In this document: piece by piece, positions 32,310 through 41,364 of the stretch | Layout: every line of letters begins with the position of its first letter | Numbering within the stretch: the first letter of the stretch is position 1 | NCBI RefSeq assembly: GCF_003020115.1 | Contig: NZ_PYFX01000018.1 | Coordinates: 1 to 64,000 of the forward strand | Source: Bradyrhizobium sp. MOS002 | GTDB taxonomy: Bacteria > Pseudomonadota > Alphaproteobacteria > Rhizobiales > Xanthobacteraceae | Direction: 5' to 3' | DNA: 64,000 nt | Notes under the pieces: generated by a model | Told to the model about the DNA's origin: nothing | Databases searched by the model: none | The model's input: only the letters and a program-made list of their open reading frames with translations | Made by a program: the position numbers and the translations under genes

Positions 32310-32738
32310 TCAGCGCACATTGGTCGATGTCGTCGACATGGTCGGCTTGGAGCCTGGCACGTGCGACATGGTCTTGGTGGTCGACCCGACCTGCTCGCCC
32401 GCCTTCACTTGCGTGCGGGTGTGGGAGCGGCTGAACGTGCCCCCCTCATGCGCCTGCGCGCGCGCATTGGAATTGAGCACCGGACCGTTGCCCTTGTTCA
32501 TGCTGGTGCCGGACTGCGCCTTGCCGTTGGCGGATGCGGCGCTGCCGCCCGCTGCGATCGACGAGCCGGTCTGTCCGGTGGCCGACGTCGACGTGCCGCC
32601 GGTGCCGAGCGTGCTGGCGGAGGTGCCGCCGGCGGCGGCCGAGCCGCCGGTGCCGCCGGTCATGCTGGTTTGCGCCGACAACGGCGAGGCGGCGGCGAGC
32701 AGGAGTGCGAAAGACGAGGTCGCGATCAACATTCTCAT
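32310..32738 (-). CDS. Secreted Ser/Gly/Thr-rich low-complexity protein (third of cluster)
   Basis: A 142-residue protein with signal peptide MRMLIATSSFALLLAAASPLS (cleavage near SAQ). The mature part is made of Gly, Ser, Thr and Ala (TGGTGGSAAAGGTSASTLGT, then ASANGKAQSGTSMNKGNGP) and ends with a more basic segment. It shares the (S/T)xLGTGG(S/T) motif with the gene at 33170. It lacks predicted helices or Cys and is probably disordered or a cell-surface protein. An intrinsic terminator follows. Confidence 0.65.
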   Translation of the reverse strand: MRMLIATSSFALLLAAASPLSAQTSMTGGTGGSAAAGGTSASTLGTGGTSTSATGQTGSSIAAGGSAASANGKAQSGTSMNKGNGPVLNSNARAQAHEGGTFSRSHTRTQVKAGEQVGSTTKTMSHVPGSKPTMSTTSTNVR

Positions 32739-32755
32739 CTGTGAAATTCCTTTTG

Positions 32756-33109
32756 CTATGGTGACGATGTCGAGATGGTGCAGCCGTTGACGGTGACGGT
32801 GCTCGCGCTGGTCGAACCGGGGCCGCCGGCCGTCGAGGACGAACTCGACACGTTGCCTCCCGCGGCCTGGACGTGCACCGACGATCCGCCGGCCGAGCTC
32901 GAGCTCGACAGCGAGCCGCTCGATGAGGTCGAGCCGGTCGTGCCTGAACCTGATGAGCCCAGCGCGGTGATGCTGCCGTCGGGATGTTTTTCGACCGTGA
33001 CCCGGCAGGTCTCGCCGGATGCGGTCTTGCCGGTTTTCTGCATGGTTTCCGCCGCAGCGGCGCTGCCTATCAAAGTCAACGCTGCAATCGCAACGATTGA
33101 TCTGTTCAT
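32756..33109 (-). CDS. Secreted Ser-rich protein with N-terminal Cys (second of cluster)
   Basis: A 117-residue protein with signal peptide MNRSIVAIAALTLIGSAAAA. A short folded region follows (GKTASGETCRVTVEKHPDGS), then a run of Ser, Gly and Thr (SGSGTTGSTSSSGSLSSSSS) and a final Cys in VNGCTISTSSP. The two Cys could pair across the low-complexity stretch. The start has GAGGAGGA-type spacing upstream. Its function is unknown. Confidence 0.62.
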   Translation of the reverse strand: MNRSIVAIAALTLIGSAAAAETMQKTGKTASGETCRVTVEKHPDGSITALGSSGSGTTGSTSSSGSLSSSSSAGGSSVHVQAAGGNVSSSSSTAGGPGSTSASTVTVNGCTISTSSP

Positions 33110-33169
33110 GCCAGTCCTCCTCAGGAAGGACGAAGGAGCGGCATTGCTGCCGCTCCGCCGGCCGGGATG

Positions 33170-33706
33170 TCAGTCCTTGTCCTTCTTCATCTCGTCCTTG
33201 TGGTGGCCTTTGCCCTTGTCCATGCCGGTGTCGCTGGCATGACCGGCGGAGGAGCCTGCCGCTCCCACGGTCGAGCCGCTCTTGCCGTCGCCCGCGGACG
33301 AGCCGCCGGTGCCGACCGTCGATGCGGAATTGGAGCCGGAGCCTGCCGCAGAGCCGCCCGTGCCGACACTGGACGAGCTCTTGCCGCCGCCCGCCGACGA
33401 ACCGCCCGTGCCGAGCGTCGAGGCCGAGCCTGAGCCGCTGCCGGAGCCCGCTGCGGAGCCGCCGGTGCCGACGGACGAACTGCTGGTGCCGCCGCCGGCC
33501 GACGAGCCGCCGGTGCCAAGCGTCGAGGCCGAGCCCGAGCCGCTGCCCGAACCCGCCGATGAACCGCCGGTGCCGACGGTCGAGTTGCTGGTGCCGCCGC
33601 CGGCTGACGAGCCGCCAGTGCCGACCGTCGAGCTCGACTGCGCCATGGCGAGCGCCGTACCGGCCAGCAGCGCAGCTGCGGCCGCAGACAATTTCAGAAT
33701 CCTCAT
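33170..33706 (-). CDS. Secreted repeat protein (TVGTGGSSAGG repeats, first of cluster)
   Basis: A 178-residue exported protein. The signal peptide is MRILKLSAAAAALLAGTALA (cleavage near AMA-Q). The mature region contains about eight copies of an approximately 16-residue unit around (S/N)(S/T)(V/L)GTGGS(S/A)AG, in which the DNA also repeats. It ends with a charged tail (GHHKDEMKKDKD). The start at 33706 has GGAGGAG 6 nt upstream; Met at 33721 is in that site. Likely surface or envelope protein of unknown role. Confidence 0.68.
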   Translation of the reverse strand: MRILKLSAAAAALLAGTALAMAQSSSTVGTGGSSAGGGTSNSTVGTGGSSAGSGSGSGSASTLGTGGSSAGGGTSSSSVGTGGSAAGSGSGSGSASTLGTGGSSAGGGKSSSSVGTGGSAAGSGSNSASTVGTGGSSAGDGKSGSTVGAAGSSAGHASDTGMDKGKGHHKDEMKKDKD

Positions 33707-33899
33707 CGTTGTCTCCTCCAATGATCAAATTGCCAAAACAGGCTCGGGATAAAGTGGCAAGCTGCAGAAACGTTCCTTGGATGGATATGCCGATGTGGAA
33801 AATGCGCGCGTATGATCGTGGCCGGGTTCCAGCGGCGAAACGCGGCGCGTTGATGGTGAGCGGGAACAGCGAAGCTCGACGATCTGAAGACAACAGACG

Positions 33900-34511
33900 C
33901 TAGTCCGACGACAATCCCGTCCTGCGCCGCAGATCCGTGATCGCGCGCAAGAAGCTGTCGGCCGGCGTCGTCTCCGGATCGATCAGGCGATGCAGGCGAA
34001 AGCCGTCTTCCAATGCCAGCACGACGGAGGCCATCCAGGGCGGGTTCAGCGTGTCGCCCTTCGCGCTGCTCTTCAGCGTCGCCTCGACGATGTCGGCGAC
34101 CAGCTTGCGCCGCGCGCGCAGGCGCTTTGCAAGTTCAGGCCGGCGCTTCTCGGCGCGCGCGACAAACAGGATCATCTCCATGTGCAGCAGCGGCGAGCGG
34201 CCGAGCGGGTCTTGCCTTGTGCGATCCATCGCCTTCAGCGCCGCGATGAAGTCGTCGAGATTGTCGTGCTGCGCGAGGATGTCCATGTTGCGCCGGATCG
34301 ACTGCGCGACATGGTCCTCGAGCATGGCGATGATCAGCTCGTCCTTGCTCTTGAAGTTGGAATAGAACGCGCCGCGGCTGAAGCCGGCCGCCGCCGCGAT
34401 CGCCTCGATGCTGGCGCCGCCGATGCCGTCCTCCTCGAACACGCGCGCGGCCGCCTCGAACAGCTTGTCGCGCGTGTCGTCCCTGGTTGGCCTGGTTCTC
34501 ACCCTTGACAT
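33900..34511 (-). CDS. TetR-family regulator
   Basis: A 203-residue repressor-type protein. The N-terminal helix-turn-helix (residues 12-58) reads TRDKLFEAAARVFEEDGIGGASIEAIAAAAGFSRGAFYSNFKSKDEL, a typical TetR domain. The C-terminal part is a ligand-binding helical domain of no known ligand. Divergent from a P450, with a perfect operator between them. It probably represses itself and the P450, responding to a hydrophobic substrate. Confidence 0.85.
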   Translation of the reverse strand: MSRVRTRPTRDDTRDKLFEAAARVFEEDGIGGASIEAIAAAAGFSRGAFYSNFKSKDELIIAMLEDHVAQSIRRNMDILAQHDNLDDFIAALKAMDRTRQDPLGRSPLLHMEMILFVARAEKRRPELAKRLRARRKLVADIVEATLKSSAKGDTLNPPWMASVVLALEDGFRLHRLIDPETTPADSFLRAITDLRRRTGLSSD

Positions 34512-34533
34512 CGGAGCAGTTTAGGGCAGAATG

Positions 34534-34561
34534 CAACTCGATACAATAATGTATCGAGTTG
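34534..34561. promoter_or_regulatory. TetR operator palindrome
   Basis: CAACTCGATACA (34534-34545) and TGTATCGAGTTG (34550-34561), perfect 12-bp arms with a 4-bp ATAA spacer. It lies 23 bp upstream of the TetR start and 80 bp upstream of the P450 start, in the shared promoter region. Confidence 0.75.
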
Positions 34562-34640
34562 ATAATTCAGGGACGGTTACGCTGCGCAAGAGGGGCTGCC
34601 CGGCGTATTCGATTCATGCGGCAACCGATATGAGGTCACC

Positions 34641-35870
34641 ATGAACGAGCACGTGCAAGGCACCGGCGGTCCGCTGTTCAATCCGCTATCGCCGGACTTC
34701 ATCCGCGATCCCTATCCGCATTATGACCGGCTCCGCGCGATCTTTCCGATCCACGTGACGCCGTTCGGCCAGTTCGTCACCAGCCGCCATGCCGATGTCA
34801 GCCTCGTGATGCGCGACAAGCGCTTCGGCAAGGATTTCGTCGAGCGTTCCAAGCGCCGCTATAGCGAGAAGATCATGGAGGAGCCGGTCTTCCGCAGCAT
34901 GAGCCACTGGATGCTGCAGGCCGATCCGCCCGACCACACCCGCCTGCGCGGCCTCGTCGTGAAGGCCTTCACCGCCCGCCGCGTCGAGGACATGCGGCCG
35001 CGCATCCAGGCGATCGTCGACCAGACCATCGATGCCGTGATCGACCGCGGCCACATGGACCTGATCGAGGATTTCGCGTTCCGCCTGCCTGTCACCATCA
35101 TCTGCGACATGCTCGGCATCCCCGAGGACCATCGCGAGACTTTCTATAACAGCTCGCGCGACGGCGGCCGGCTGCTCGACCCCGTGCCGCTCTCGCCGGA
35201 GGAGATCGCCAAGGGCAACGCCGGCAACATGATGGCGCAGATGTATTTCCAGCAGCTGTTCGAGCTGCGCCGCCGCAGCCCCGGCGACGATCTCATCACC
35301 CAGCTTGTGCAGGCCGAGGAAGACGGCAACAAGCTCACCAACGAGGAACTGACCGCCAACATCATCCTGTTGTTCGGCGCCGGCCACGAGACCACGGTCA
35401 ATCTGATCGGCAACGGCCTGCTTGCGCTGCATCGCAATCCGGATCAGCTCGCGCTGTTGAAGGCGCGGCCGGAGCTGATGGTGGGTGCGATCGAGGAATT
35501 TTTGCGCTACGATTCGTCAGTGCAGATGACCGGGCGGGTTGCGCTGGAGGATATCGACGATCTCGGCGGCGCGAAGATCCCCAAGGGCGAGACCGTGCTC
35601 TGCCTGCTGGGCTCGGCCAACCGTGACCCGGCGGTCTATCCTGACCGCCCCGACCGGCTCGACGTCACCCGCCAGAATGTGAGGCCGCTGTCGTTCGGCG
35701 GCGGCATCCATTTCTGCCTGGGGGCCCAATTGGCCCGCCTCGAGGCCGAGATCGCCATCGCCACGCTGTTGCGTCGGCTGCCGGACCTGCGCATCGACGA
35801 CGTCGAAAACCCGGAATGGCGGCCGACCTTCGTGCTGCGCGGCCTGAAGCGGCTGCCGGCGAGCTGGTGA
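34641..35870 (+). CDS. Cytochrome P450
   Basis: A 409-residue soluble bacterial P450 monooxygenase, which hydroxylates a hydrophobic substrate using O2 and electrons from a ferredoxin system. The I-helix motif AGHETT (247-252), the EFLR of the K helix (ExxR) and the haem loop FGGGIHFCLGAQLAR with Cys359 are all intact. An N-terminal TM anchor is absent, as expected. No ferredoxin or reductase gene is nearby. It is divergent from, and probably controlled by, the TetR regulator. The substrate is unknown. Confidence 0.92.
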   Translation: MNEHVQGTGGPLFNPLSPDFIRDPYPHYDRLRAIFPIHVTPFGQFVTSRHADVSLVMRDKRFGKDFVERSKRRYSEKIMEEPVFRSMSHWMLQADPPDHTRLRGLVVKAFTARRVEDMRPRIQAIVDQTIDAVIDRGHMDLIEDFAFRLPVTIICDMLGIPEDHRETFYNSSRDGGRLLDPVPLSPEEIAKGNAGNMMAQMYFQQLFELRRRSPGDDLITQLVQAEEDGNKLTNEELTANIILLFGAGHETTVNLIGNGLLALHRNPDQLALLKARPELMVGAIEEFLRYDSSVQMTGRVALEDIDDLGGAKIPKGETVLCLLGSANRDPAVYPDRPDRLDVTRQNVRPLSFGGGIHFCLGAQLARLEAEIAIATLLRRLPDLRIDDVENPEWRPTFVLRGLKRLPASW

Positions 35871-35902
35871 TAGCCGCCCGCACTGGTCCTGCGAGCACTG
35901 GC

Positions 35903-36010
35903 CCTCATCCTGAGGAGCCCGCAAAGCGGGCGTCTCGAAGGATGGCCGCGGGCGAGAGCGGGGCCTCTATGGTTCGAGACGGCGCTTCGCGCCTCCTCAC
36001 CATGAGGGTC
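35903..36010. repeat. Composite palindromic repeat, copy B
   Basis: CCTCATCCTGAGGAGCCCGC...CTCGAAGGATGG followed by GGTTCGAGACGGCGCTTCGC...CTCACCATGAGGG, two facing modules with internal hairpins (GCCCGCAAAGCGGGC and GGCGCTTCGCGCC). It is located between the P450 and AsmA genes and related to the copies at 17731 and 39899. Confidence 0.72.
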
Positions 36011-36148
36011 TCACACCGGCGTTAACCTCCGCGCGCAACAGTCGCTGTGACTTCGCCACACTTCCCCCTATATAAGGGGCTGTTCCGGTACGTCTGAGGC
36101 CCTGCGGCTCAGGCAAGGCCCGCATCCGGTTTGGCCGAGGGGAGACCC

Positions 36149-39100
36149 GTGCAGACGACGCTGCTCGGATTGGCGATTGCCTTTATCTTAGCGCTGCTGG
36201 CCGCGCTGATCGGACCTTACTTCGTCGACTGGAACCAGTTCAGGCCCCAGTTCGAAGCAGAGGCCGGCAGGATCATCGGCGTGCCGGTGCGGGTGGCGGG
36301 CGAGCTGGACGCGCGGCTGTTGCCGGCGCCGACGTTGCGGCTGCGCGCGGTCACCTTCGGCGGCAACAACGATCTCGGCCGCCTGCGCGCCGACAAGCTC
36401 GACGTCGAGTTCAGCCTGAGCTCGCTGATGCGCGGTGAATGGCGCGCCACCGAGCTTTCGGTCAACGGCATGGCGGTCGATCTCGGCCTCGACGCGCGCG
36501 GGCGGGTCGATTTGCCGTCCACCGCGAGCGGCAGCTTCAATCTGGCGTCGCTGGCGATCGAGCGGCTGAACCTCACCGGCCGCATCGCCCTGCATGATGC
36601 CGCCAGCCGTTCGACACTGGAGCTCAACGACATCGCCTTCTCCGGCGACGTGCGCTCGCTGGCCGGCTCGGTCCGGGGCGACGGCCGTTTCACCGCCGCT
36701 GGCGTCCGCTATCCGTTCCGCGTCTCCTCCGGCCCGAGCGCCGACGGCAACGCCACCCGCCTCCACCTCAACATCGATCCCGGCGAGCGCGCGATCCTGG
36801 CCGATCTCGAAGGTGTGCTTGCCTTTGACAACCGCCTGCCGAAATTCGACGGCGCACTGACGCTCGCGGTGCCTCCGAGCAAGAAGGCGGGCGAGGCGGG
36901 GCCGATGCCCTGGAAGCTCACCACGAAACTCAAGGCCGATCCGGCCGGCGCCAAGTTCGAGCAGGTCGATGCCAGCTTCGGCAGCGAAGATACCGCGCTG
37001 AAGCTCGGCGGCGTCGGCGATATCAGGTTCGGTGCTTCGCCGCTGCTGCGTGCCGTGCTGTCGGCGCGACAGGTCGATGCCGACAAGCTGGCCGGCAAAG
37101 ACGAGCCACAGCGCATCCTGCCGGCGCTCCGTGCGGGCCTCGCCGCAATCCCGCAGGCCCCGATCCCGGCGCAGATCGAGTTTAACTCCGACCAGATCAT
37201 GCTCGGCGGCCGGCCGCTCCAGAACATCACGGCCGAGCTTGCGACCGACGGACGGTCCTGGACCTTCCAGCGGCTCGAGCTGCGTGCACCGGGCCAGACG
37301 CAGCTCTCGCTCAACGGCGCCACGCCCGGCGCCGACAGTTTCAGCGGCCGTCTCAGCGTCGATTCCTCCGATCCCGATACGCTGGTGGCCTGGCTCCAGG
37401 GCCGCAACGAGGTCAACCGCCGCAGCACGCGGCCGCTGCGCCTTGCCGGCGACGTGACCATCGCCGCCAACCATTTCGCCATCGACAGGCTGAAGGCCGA
37501 CATCGAGGGCGGCGCGGTCGAAGGCCGCATCGCTTTCGTCCAGACCGGCGCGAGCAAGGGCTCGCGGATCGACGCGGAGCTCAAGGCCGACCGCCTCGAC
37601 CTCGATGCCGCCGCAAGCTTTGTGCGCGCGCTTTCGGGGCCGCAGGGCGAATGGCCGGAGGAAGCGAAGCTTTCGCTCGATATCGGCCGTGCGATCTCGG
37701 CCGGGCAGGAGCTGCGGCCGTTTGCGGCAAAGCTCGGCTACGGCCCGGCATCGCTCTCGCTGGAGCAGTTACGGTTCGGCCAGGCCAGTGGCGTGACCAC
37801 GGAAGCAAGCGGCAGCTTCGACCGCGCCAAGGCCATTGGCAAGCTCGCGCTGAAATCCTCCGCCAATTCGCTGCGCGATCTCACCGCGCTGCTCGAACCG
37901 TTTGCGCCATCTGTGCGCACGCGCTTCGACGCCATCCCGTCGCTGCCAGGCGCGACCCGCCTGAAGCTCGACCTCACCCTCGACAAGAACGCCGAGTATG
38001 CCGATCGCAACGACGCGCGCGCCGTATTCGAGCTCGACGCGCCGCAGCTCAAGGCCAGCGCGACGCTGGCCGCGCAGACGCCGGTGGCCGCGGTCAACGG
38101 CATCGACATCGAGCGCTTGCGCAACAGCGACTTCACGCTGGATTCGAAAGTCTCGACACCGCAGGCCAGCGCACTGCTGGCGTTGCTCGGGCTCGACCGC
38201 GTGGTGGCCGCAGGCGAGGGCGCTTCGCAGCTCGAAGGCCATCTGAGCGGCGCGTGGCGCCATCAGCTGCAATTGACTGCAAAGCTCAGCGGCGGCGGGC
38301 TGGACGCGGACGCACAAGGCACAGTTGAATTGTCGGAGCCGAAAGGCAGTGTGAATTTGCGCGTGCGCAATGCCAATCTGGCCCCGCTGTTCGGGACCAG
38401 CCCGGCCGATAAATCGGTGCAGAGCGTCAATCTGTCCTCGCGCGTCGCCCTCTCCGGCAACCGCCTGACCTTCAACGATCTCGAGAGCACCGTGGCGGGT
38501 TCGCATCTGCGCGGTCACCTGGCGGTGACGCTCGATCAGGAGAAGACCGTCGAGGGCGAAGTCGGCCTCGATACGCTCGACCTCGTGCCCGCGCTCGCGA
38601 TGGCCATCGGCGCGGCCGGACACGATGCCAATGCGCCGTTGAGTGCCGGGCTTCTCGGCGCCTGGCGCGGCCGCGTCGCCTTCCAGGCGTTGCACGGCAC
38701 GTTGCCCGGCGGCATCGAGCTGCGCCCCTTCGGCGGCACGGTCCGGAGCGACGGTCAGTCGCTCGCGCTCGACGCGCTGAAGGGCGGCGTCGGCGGCGGC
38801 GGGATGTCGGCGAGCTTTGACGCGCGCAATGGCGCCAATGGCCTGACGCTGAACGCGCGCATCGAGCTCGGCAATGTCGATGCGGCGGCGCTGCGCTATC
38901 GCGACCTCGCGCTGCCGAAGGGACGGGCTTCGGCGCAGATGGCGCTGACCAGCCAGGGCCGCAGCGTCGCGGCGCTCACCGGCGCGCTCGCCGGCAACGG
39001 CACGGTGACGCTCGATTCCGCTGAAATCTCCGGCCTCAATCCGCGCGCCTTCGAGATCGCAATCCGCGCCAGCGACGGCGGCCAGGTGGCCGACGACAAC

Positions 39101-39802
39101 CGGTTGCGGCAGCTGGTCGAGCCCGCGCTGTCGGCGGGTCCGATTGCAGTGGCCTCGGCGCAGATCCCGTTCACGATCCGCGACGGGCGCCTGCGCGTCG
39201 GCGCAACGTCGTTGGAGGCCAAGAACGCGCGCGCCATCGTCTCCGGCGGCTACGACATCCCCGCCGACCAGGCCGACATCCGCGCCAGCCTGACGCCGAT
39301 CATGACGGGCCTCTCCGGCGCGCCGCCGGAGATCCAGCTGTTCGCGGCCGGTCCCCCCGACAGGCTCAATCGCACCGTCGATCTGGCGCCGCTGTCGTCG
39401 TGGCTTGCGGTGCGCACGATCGATCGCGAGACGCGCCGGCTGGACGCCATCGAGCGCGGCGAGCCGCCGCCGGCCACCGCCGCGCTGCCGACACTGGTCT
39501 CGCCAGACCCGGTGCCGGAGCCGTCGCTCACGGATGTGCCGATGCCCGGCCGCGATCCGCGCCGTTCGCCGCCGCCGAAGCCCAAGGCTGACATCAGGGT
39601 TGCGCCGACACCGAAGGCGCCGCAGGCCGCTCCCGCAGCGCCAAGTCCGCCACTTACAAGTCCGCCACTTACAAACCCGCCGCTTGCAAGCACGCAGATC
39701 GCGCCGCTGCCCCCGCCGATCGACGTGAGGCCGGCCCCCGGCCCGCCGCCCGCAAAGCCCAAGCCAAAGCCGCCGCTGGTGCTGACGCCACAGAATCCGT
39801 GA
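36149..39802 (+). CDS. Large AsmA-family protein
   Basis: A 1217-residue protein with an N-terminal membrane helix (LLGLAIAFILALLAALIGPYFV) followed by the AsmA signature VDWNQFRPQFEAEAGRIIGVPVRV, long beta-rich repeats and a C-terminal AsmA_2-like region (about 850-1080). AsmA-like proteins bridge inner and outer membranes and are implicated in phospholipid transport. The last about 100 residues are proline-rich with tandem PPLTSPPLTNPPLAS units. The GTG at 36149 has GAGGGGAG upstream. It stands alone. Confidence 0.85.
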   Translation: MQTTLLGLAIAFILALLAALIGPYFVDWNQFRPQFEAEAGRIIGVPVRVAGELDARLLPAPTLRLRAVTFGGNNDLGRLRADKLDVEFSLSSLMRGEWRATELSVNGMAVDLGLDARGRVDLPSTASGSFNLASLAIERLNLTGRIALHDAASRSTLELNDIAFSGDVRSLAGSVRGDGRFTAAGVRYPFRVSSGPSADGNATRLHLNIDPGERAILADLEGVLAFDNRLPKFDGALTLAVPPSKKAGEAGPMPWKLTTKLKADPAGAKFEQVDASFGSEDTALKLGGVGDIRFGASPLLRAVLSARQVDADKLAGKDEPQRILPALRAGLAAIPQAPIPAQIEFNSDQIMLGGRPLQNITAELATDGRSWTFQRLELRAPGQTQLSLNGATPGADSFSGRLSVDSSDPDTLVAWLQGRNEVNRRSTRPLRLAGDVTIAANHFAIDRLKADIEGGAVEGRIAFVQTGASKGSRIDAELKADRLDLDAAASFVRALSGPQGEWPEEAKLSLDIGRAISAGQELRPFAAKLGYGPASLSLEQLRFGQASGVTTEASGSFDRAKAIGKLALKSSANSLRDLTALLEPFAPSVRTRFDAIPSLPGATRLKLDLTLDKNAEYADRNDARAVFELDAPQLKASATLAAQTPVAAVNGIDIERLRNSDFTLDSKVSTPQASALLALLGLDRVVAAGEGASQLEGHLSGAWRHQLQLTAKLSGGGLDADAQGTVELSEPKGSVNLRVRNANLAPLFGTSPADKSVQSVNLSSRVALSGNRLTFNDLESTVAGSHLRGHLAVTLDQEKTVEGEVGLDTLDLVPALAMAIGAAGHDANAPLSAGLLGAWRGRVAFQALHGTLPGGIELRPFGGTVRSDGQSLALDALKGGVGGGGMSASFDARNGANGLTLNARIELGNVDAAALRYRDLALPKGRASAQMALTSQGRSVAALTGALAGNGTVTLDSAEISGLNPRAFEIAIRASDGGQVADDNRLRQLVEPALSAGPIAVASAQIPFTIRDGRLRVGATSLEAKNARAIVSGGYDIPADQADIRASLTPIMTGLSGAPPEIQLFAAGPPDRLNRTVDLAPLSSWLAVRTIDRETRRLDAIERGEPPPATAALPTLVSPDPVPEPSLTDVPMPGRDPRRSPPPKPKADIRVAPTPKAPQAAPAAPSPPLTSPPLTNPPLASTQIAPLPPPIDVRPAPGPPPAKPKPKPPLVLTPQNP

Positions 39803-40200
39803 TTGGTTTGCAGGTCGGGCCGCGGGCCTTCTTAGCCTCTCCCGCTTGCGTGCAGGGCTATTGCATATGACGTCTCGGCGGCGCCTGAGCGAGCGCCTCG
39901 TCCTTCGAGACGACCGCTTCGCGGTCTCCTCAGGATGAGGCTTAGCTGAATCGGCTGCGTTGAAATGCTGCCGCATACTCATCCCTCATCCTGAGGGCCG
40001 GCCGCAGGCGGGCGTCTCGAAGGATGGCTGCAGATTCACCGGTAAACTCATTCCCTCGCTTTTTAACGAATTTTGCTCGGCAAAACTGATCTGCCGACTT
40101 TACCGGATTCTCGCGTTTGTTCCCTAGTCTCTGTTCCCAGAGGAACTCGGCGTCCTGCCGGCACAAGCAGGATGGCTGGCCAAGAACTGGGGTCATCGGG
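39803..40200. other. Intergenic region holding composite repeat copy C
   Basis: About 400 bp after AsmA; most of it is the repeat at 39899-40027. Beyond it, a low-GC stretch (40040-40110, containing CTTTTTAACGAATTTTGC) is the likely promoter region of the DUF2336 gene. No gene is seen. Confidence 0.4.
39899..40027. repeat. Composite palindromic repeat, copy C
   Basis: CGTCCTTCGAGACGACCGCT...TCAGGATGAGG at the left and CCTCATCCTGAGGGCCGGCC...CTCGAAGGATGG at the right. It matches copy A at 17731 over both modules and, partially, over the spacer (GAGGCTTAGCTG/GAGGCTAAGCGG), so it is a single mobile or amplified unit of about 130 bp. Confidence 0.75.
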
Positions 40201-41319
40201 ATGAACGGCGCGACAACACTTCTGCAGGATCTGGACGACGCGATCGCACGCGGCACCGACGAAAGCCGGACCAAGGCGTTGTGGCACGCGACCGACATTC
40301 TGATCACAGGCCGCTACAGCGACGACGAGATCAGCACGTTCGGCGAAGTCATCGGCCGGCTCGCCGACGAGATCGAGGTCGCCGCACGGGTGCAGCTCTC
40401 CGAAGTCATGGCGGCCTGCGATCACGCACCGCTCAATGTCATCGCGCAACTCGCGATAGCCGACGAGATCGAGGTCGCCGGTCCCGTGCTGCGCGACTCC
40501 AATCGTATCGACGAGAAGCTGCTGGTCGAGAGCGCCATGACCAAGGGCCAGTCGCATCTGCTCGCGATCGCCCAGCGCAAGTCGATCGGCGAGGCCGTCA
40601 CCGACGTATTGGTCAAGCGCGGCGACCACGAGGTCGTGACGTCGGTTGCCAGGAACGAGGGCGCGCGCTTCTCCGGCTCGGGCCTCCTGCATATGGTCCG
40701 CCGCGCCGAGGGTGACTCGATTCTTGCCGAGCAGCTTGGCCTGCGCAAGGACGTGCCGCGCCACATCTTCCAGCAGCTGATCTCGAAGGCGTCGGAGGAC
40801 GTCCGCCGCCGGCTCGAGCACGAGCGCCCCGAGATGATGGCGCAGATCCAAAGCTCGGTAAGCGACGTCACCGGCGATCTGCAGTCCAAGTTCGGCCCGT
40901 CCTCGCGCAGCTATTTCGTCGCCAAGCGCGTGGTGACGACGCAGTACCGGCAGGGCAACCTCAACCAGGACTCGATCTCGAACTATGCGCGCCAGCACCG
41001 CTTCGACGAGGTGCAGATCGGCCTGTCGCTGCTGTCGTCGCTGCCGGTCGACGTGATCGAGCGTGCGATGATGGACCGCAATCGCGAGATGATCCTGGTG
41101 CTGTGCAAGGCGCTCGACTTCTCCTGGGACACCACCATGTCGCTGCTGTTCCTCGGCGCCAAGGATCATCTGATCACGGCGCGCGAGCTCCACGACAACG
41201 AGCGCGATTTCGGCAAGCTCAAGATCGAGACCTCGCGCAGCGTCTTGAAATTCTACCAGTCGCGCAAGACCGGCACCGATCCTGTCACGGGTCGTCAGCC
41301 CGAGCTCCAGGTGCACTGA
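40201..41319 (+). CDS. DUF2336 domain-containing protein
   Basis: A 372-residue cytoplasmic all-helical protein of the DUF2336 family, frequent in alphaproteobacteria. Features are LADEIEVAARVQLSEVMAAC near the N-terminus, repeated pairs of helices resembling HEAT-like units (IAQLAIADEIEVAGPVLRDS) and a conserved C-terminal region (ALDFSWDTTMSLLFLGAK). Function is not established; roles in signalling or scaffolding have been suggested for some members. The start at 40201 was chosen because the family homology begins shortly after; the reading from 40117 adds a Cys-rich, non-conserved piece. Confidence 0.82.
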   Translation: MNGATTLLQDLDDAIARGTDESRTKALWHATDILITGRYSDDEISTFGEVIGRLADEIEVAARVQLSEVMAACDHAPLNVIAQLAIADEIEVAGPVLRDSNRIDEKLLVESAMTKGQSHLLAIAQRKSIGEAVTDVLVKRGDHEVVTSVARNEGARFSGSGLLHMVRRAEGDSILAEQLGLRKDVPRHIFQQLISKASEDVRRRLEHERPEMMAQIQSSVSDVTGDLQSKFGPSSRSYFVAKRVVTTQYRQGNLNQDSISNYARQHRFDEVQIGLSLLSSLPVDVIERAMMDRNREMILVLCKALDFSWDTTMSLLFLGAKDHLITARELHDNERDFGKLKIETSRSVLKFYQSRKTGTDPVTGRQPELQVH

Positions 41320-41364
41320 GCGGTACACCGAGCATCATCCGGGAATTGGCAGGGAGTATTTGCA

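Noticed and set aside
33170..33706. Regular DNA repeats that could be read as a CRISPR or minisatellite array
   Set aside because: Repeat period is a multiple of three, it lies in one open frame with a signal peptide, and there are no unique spacers.
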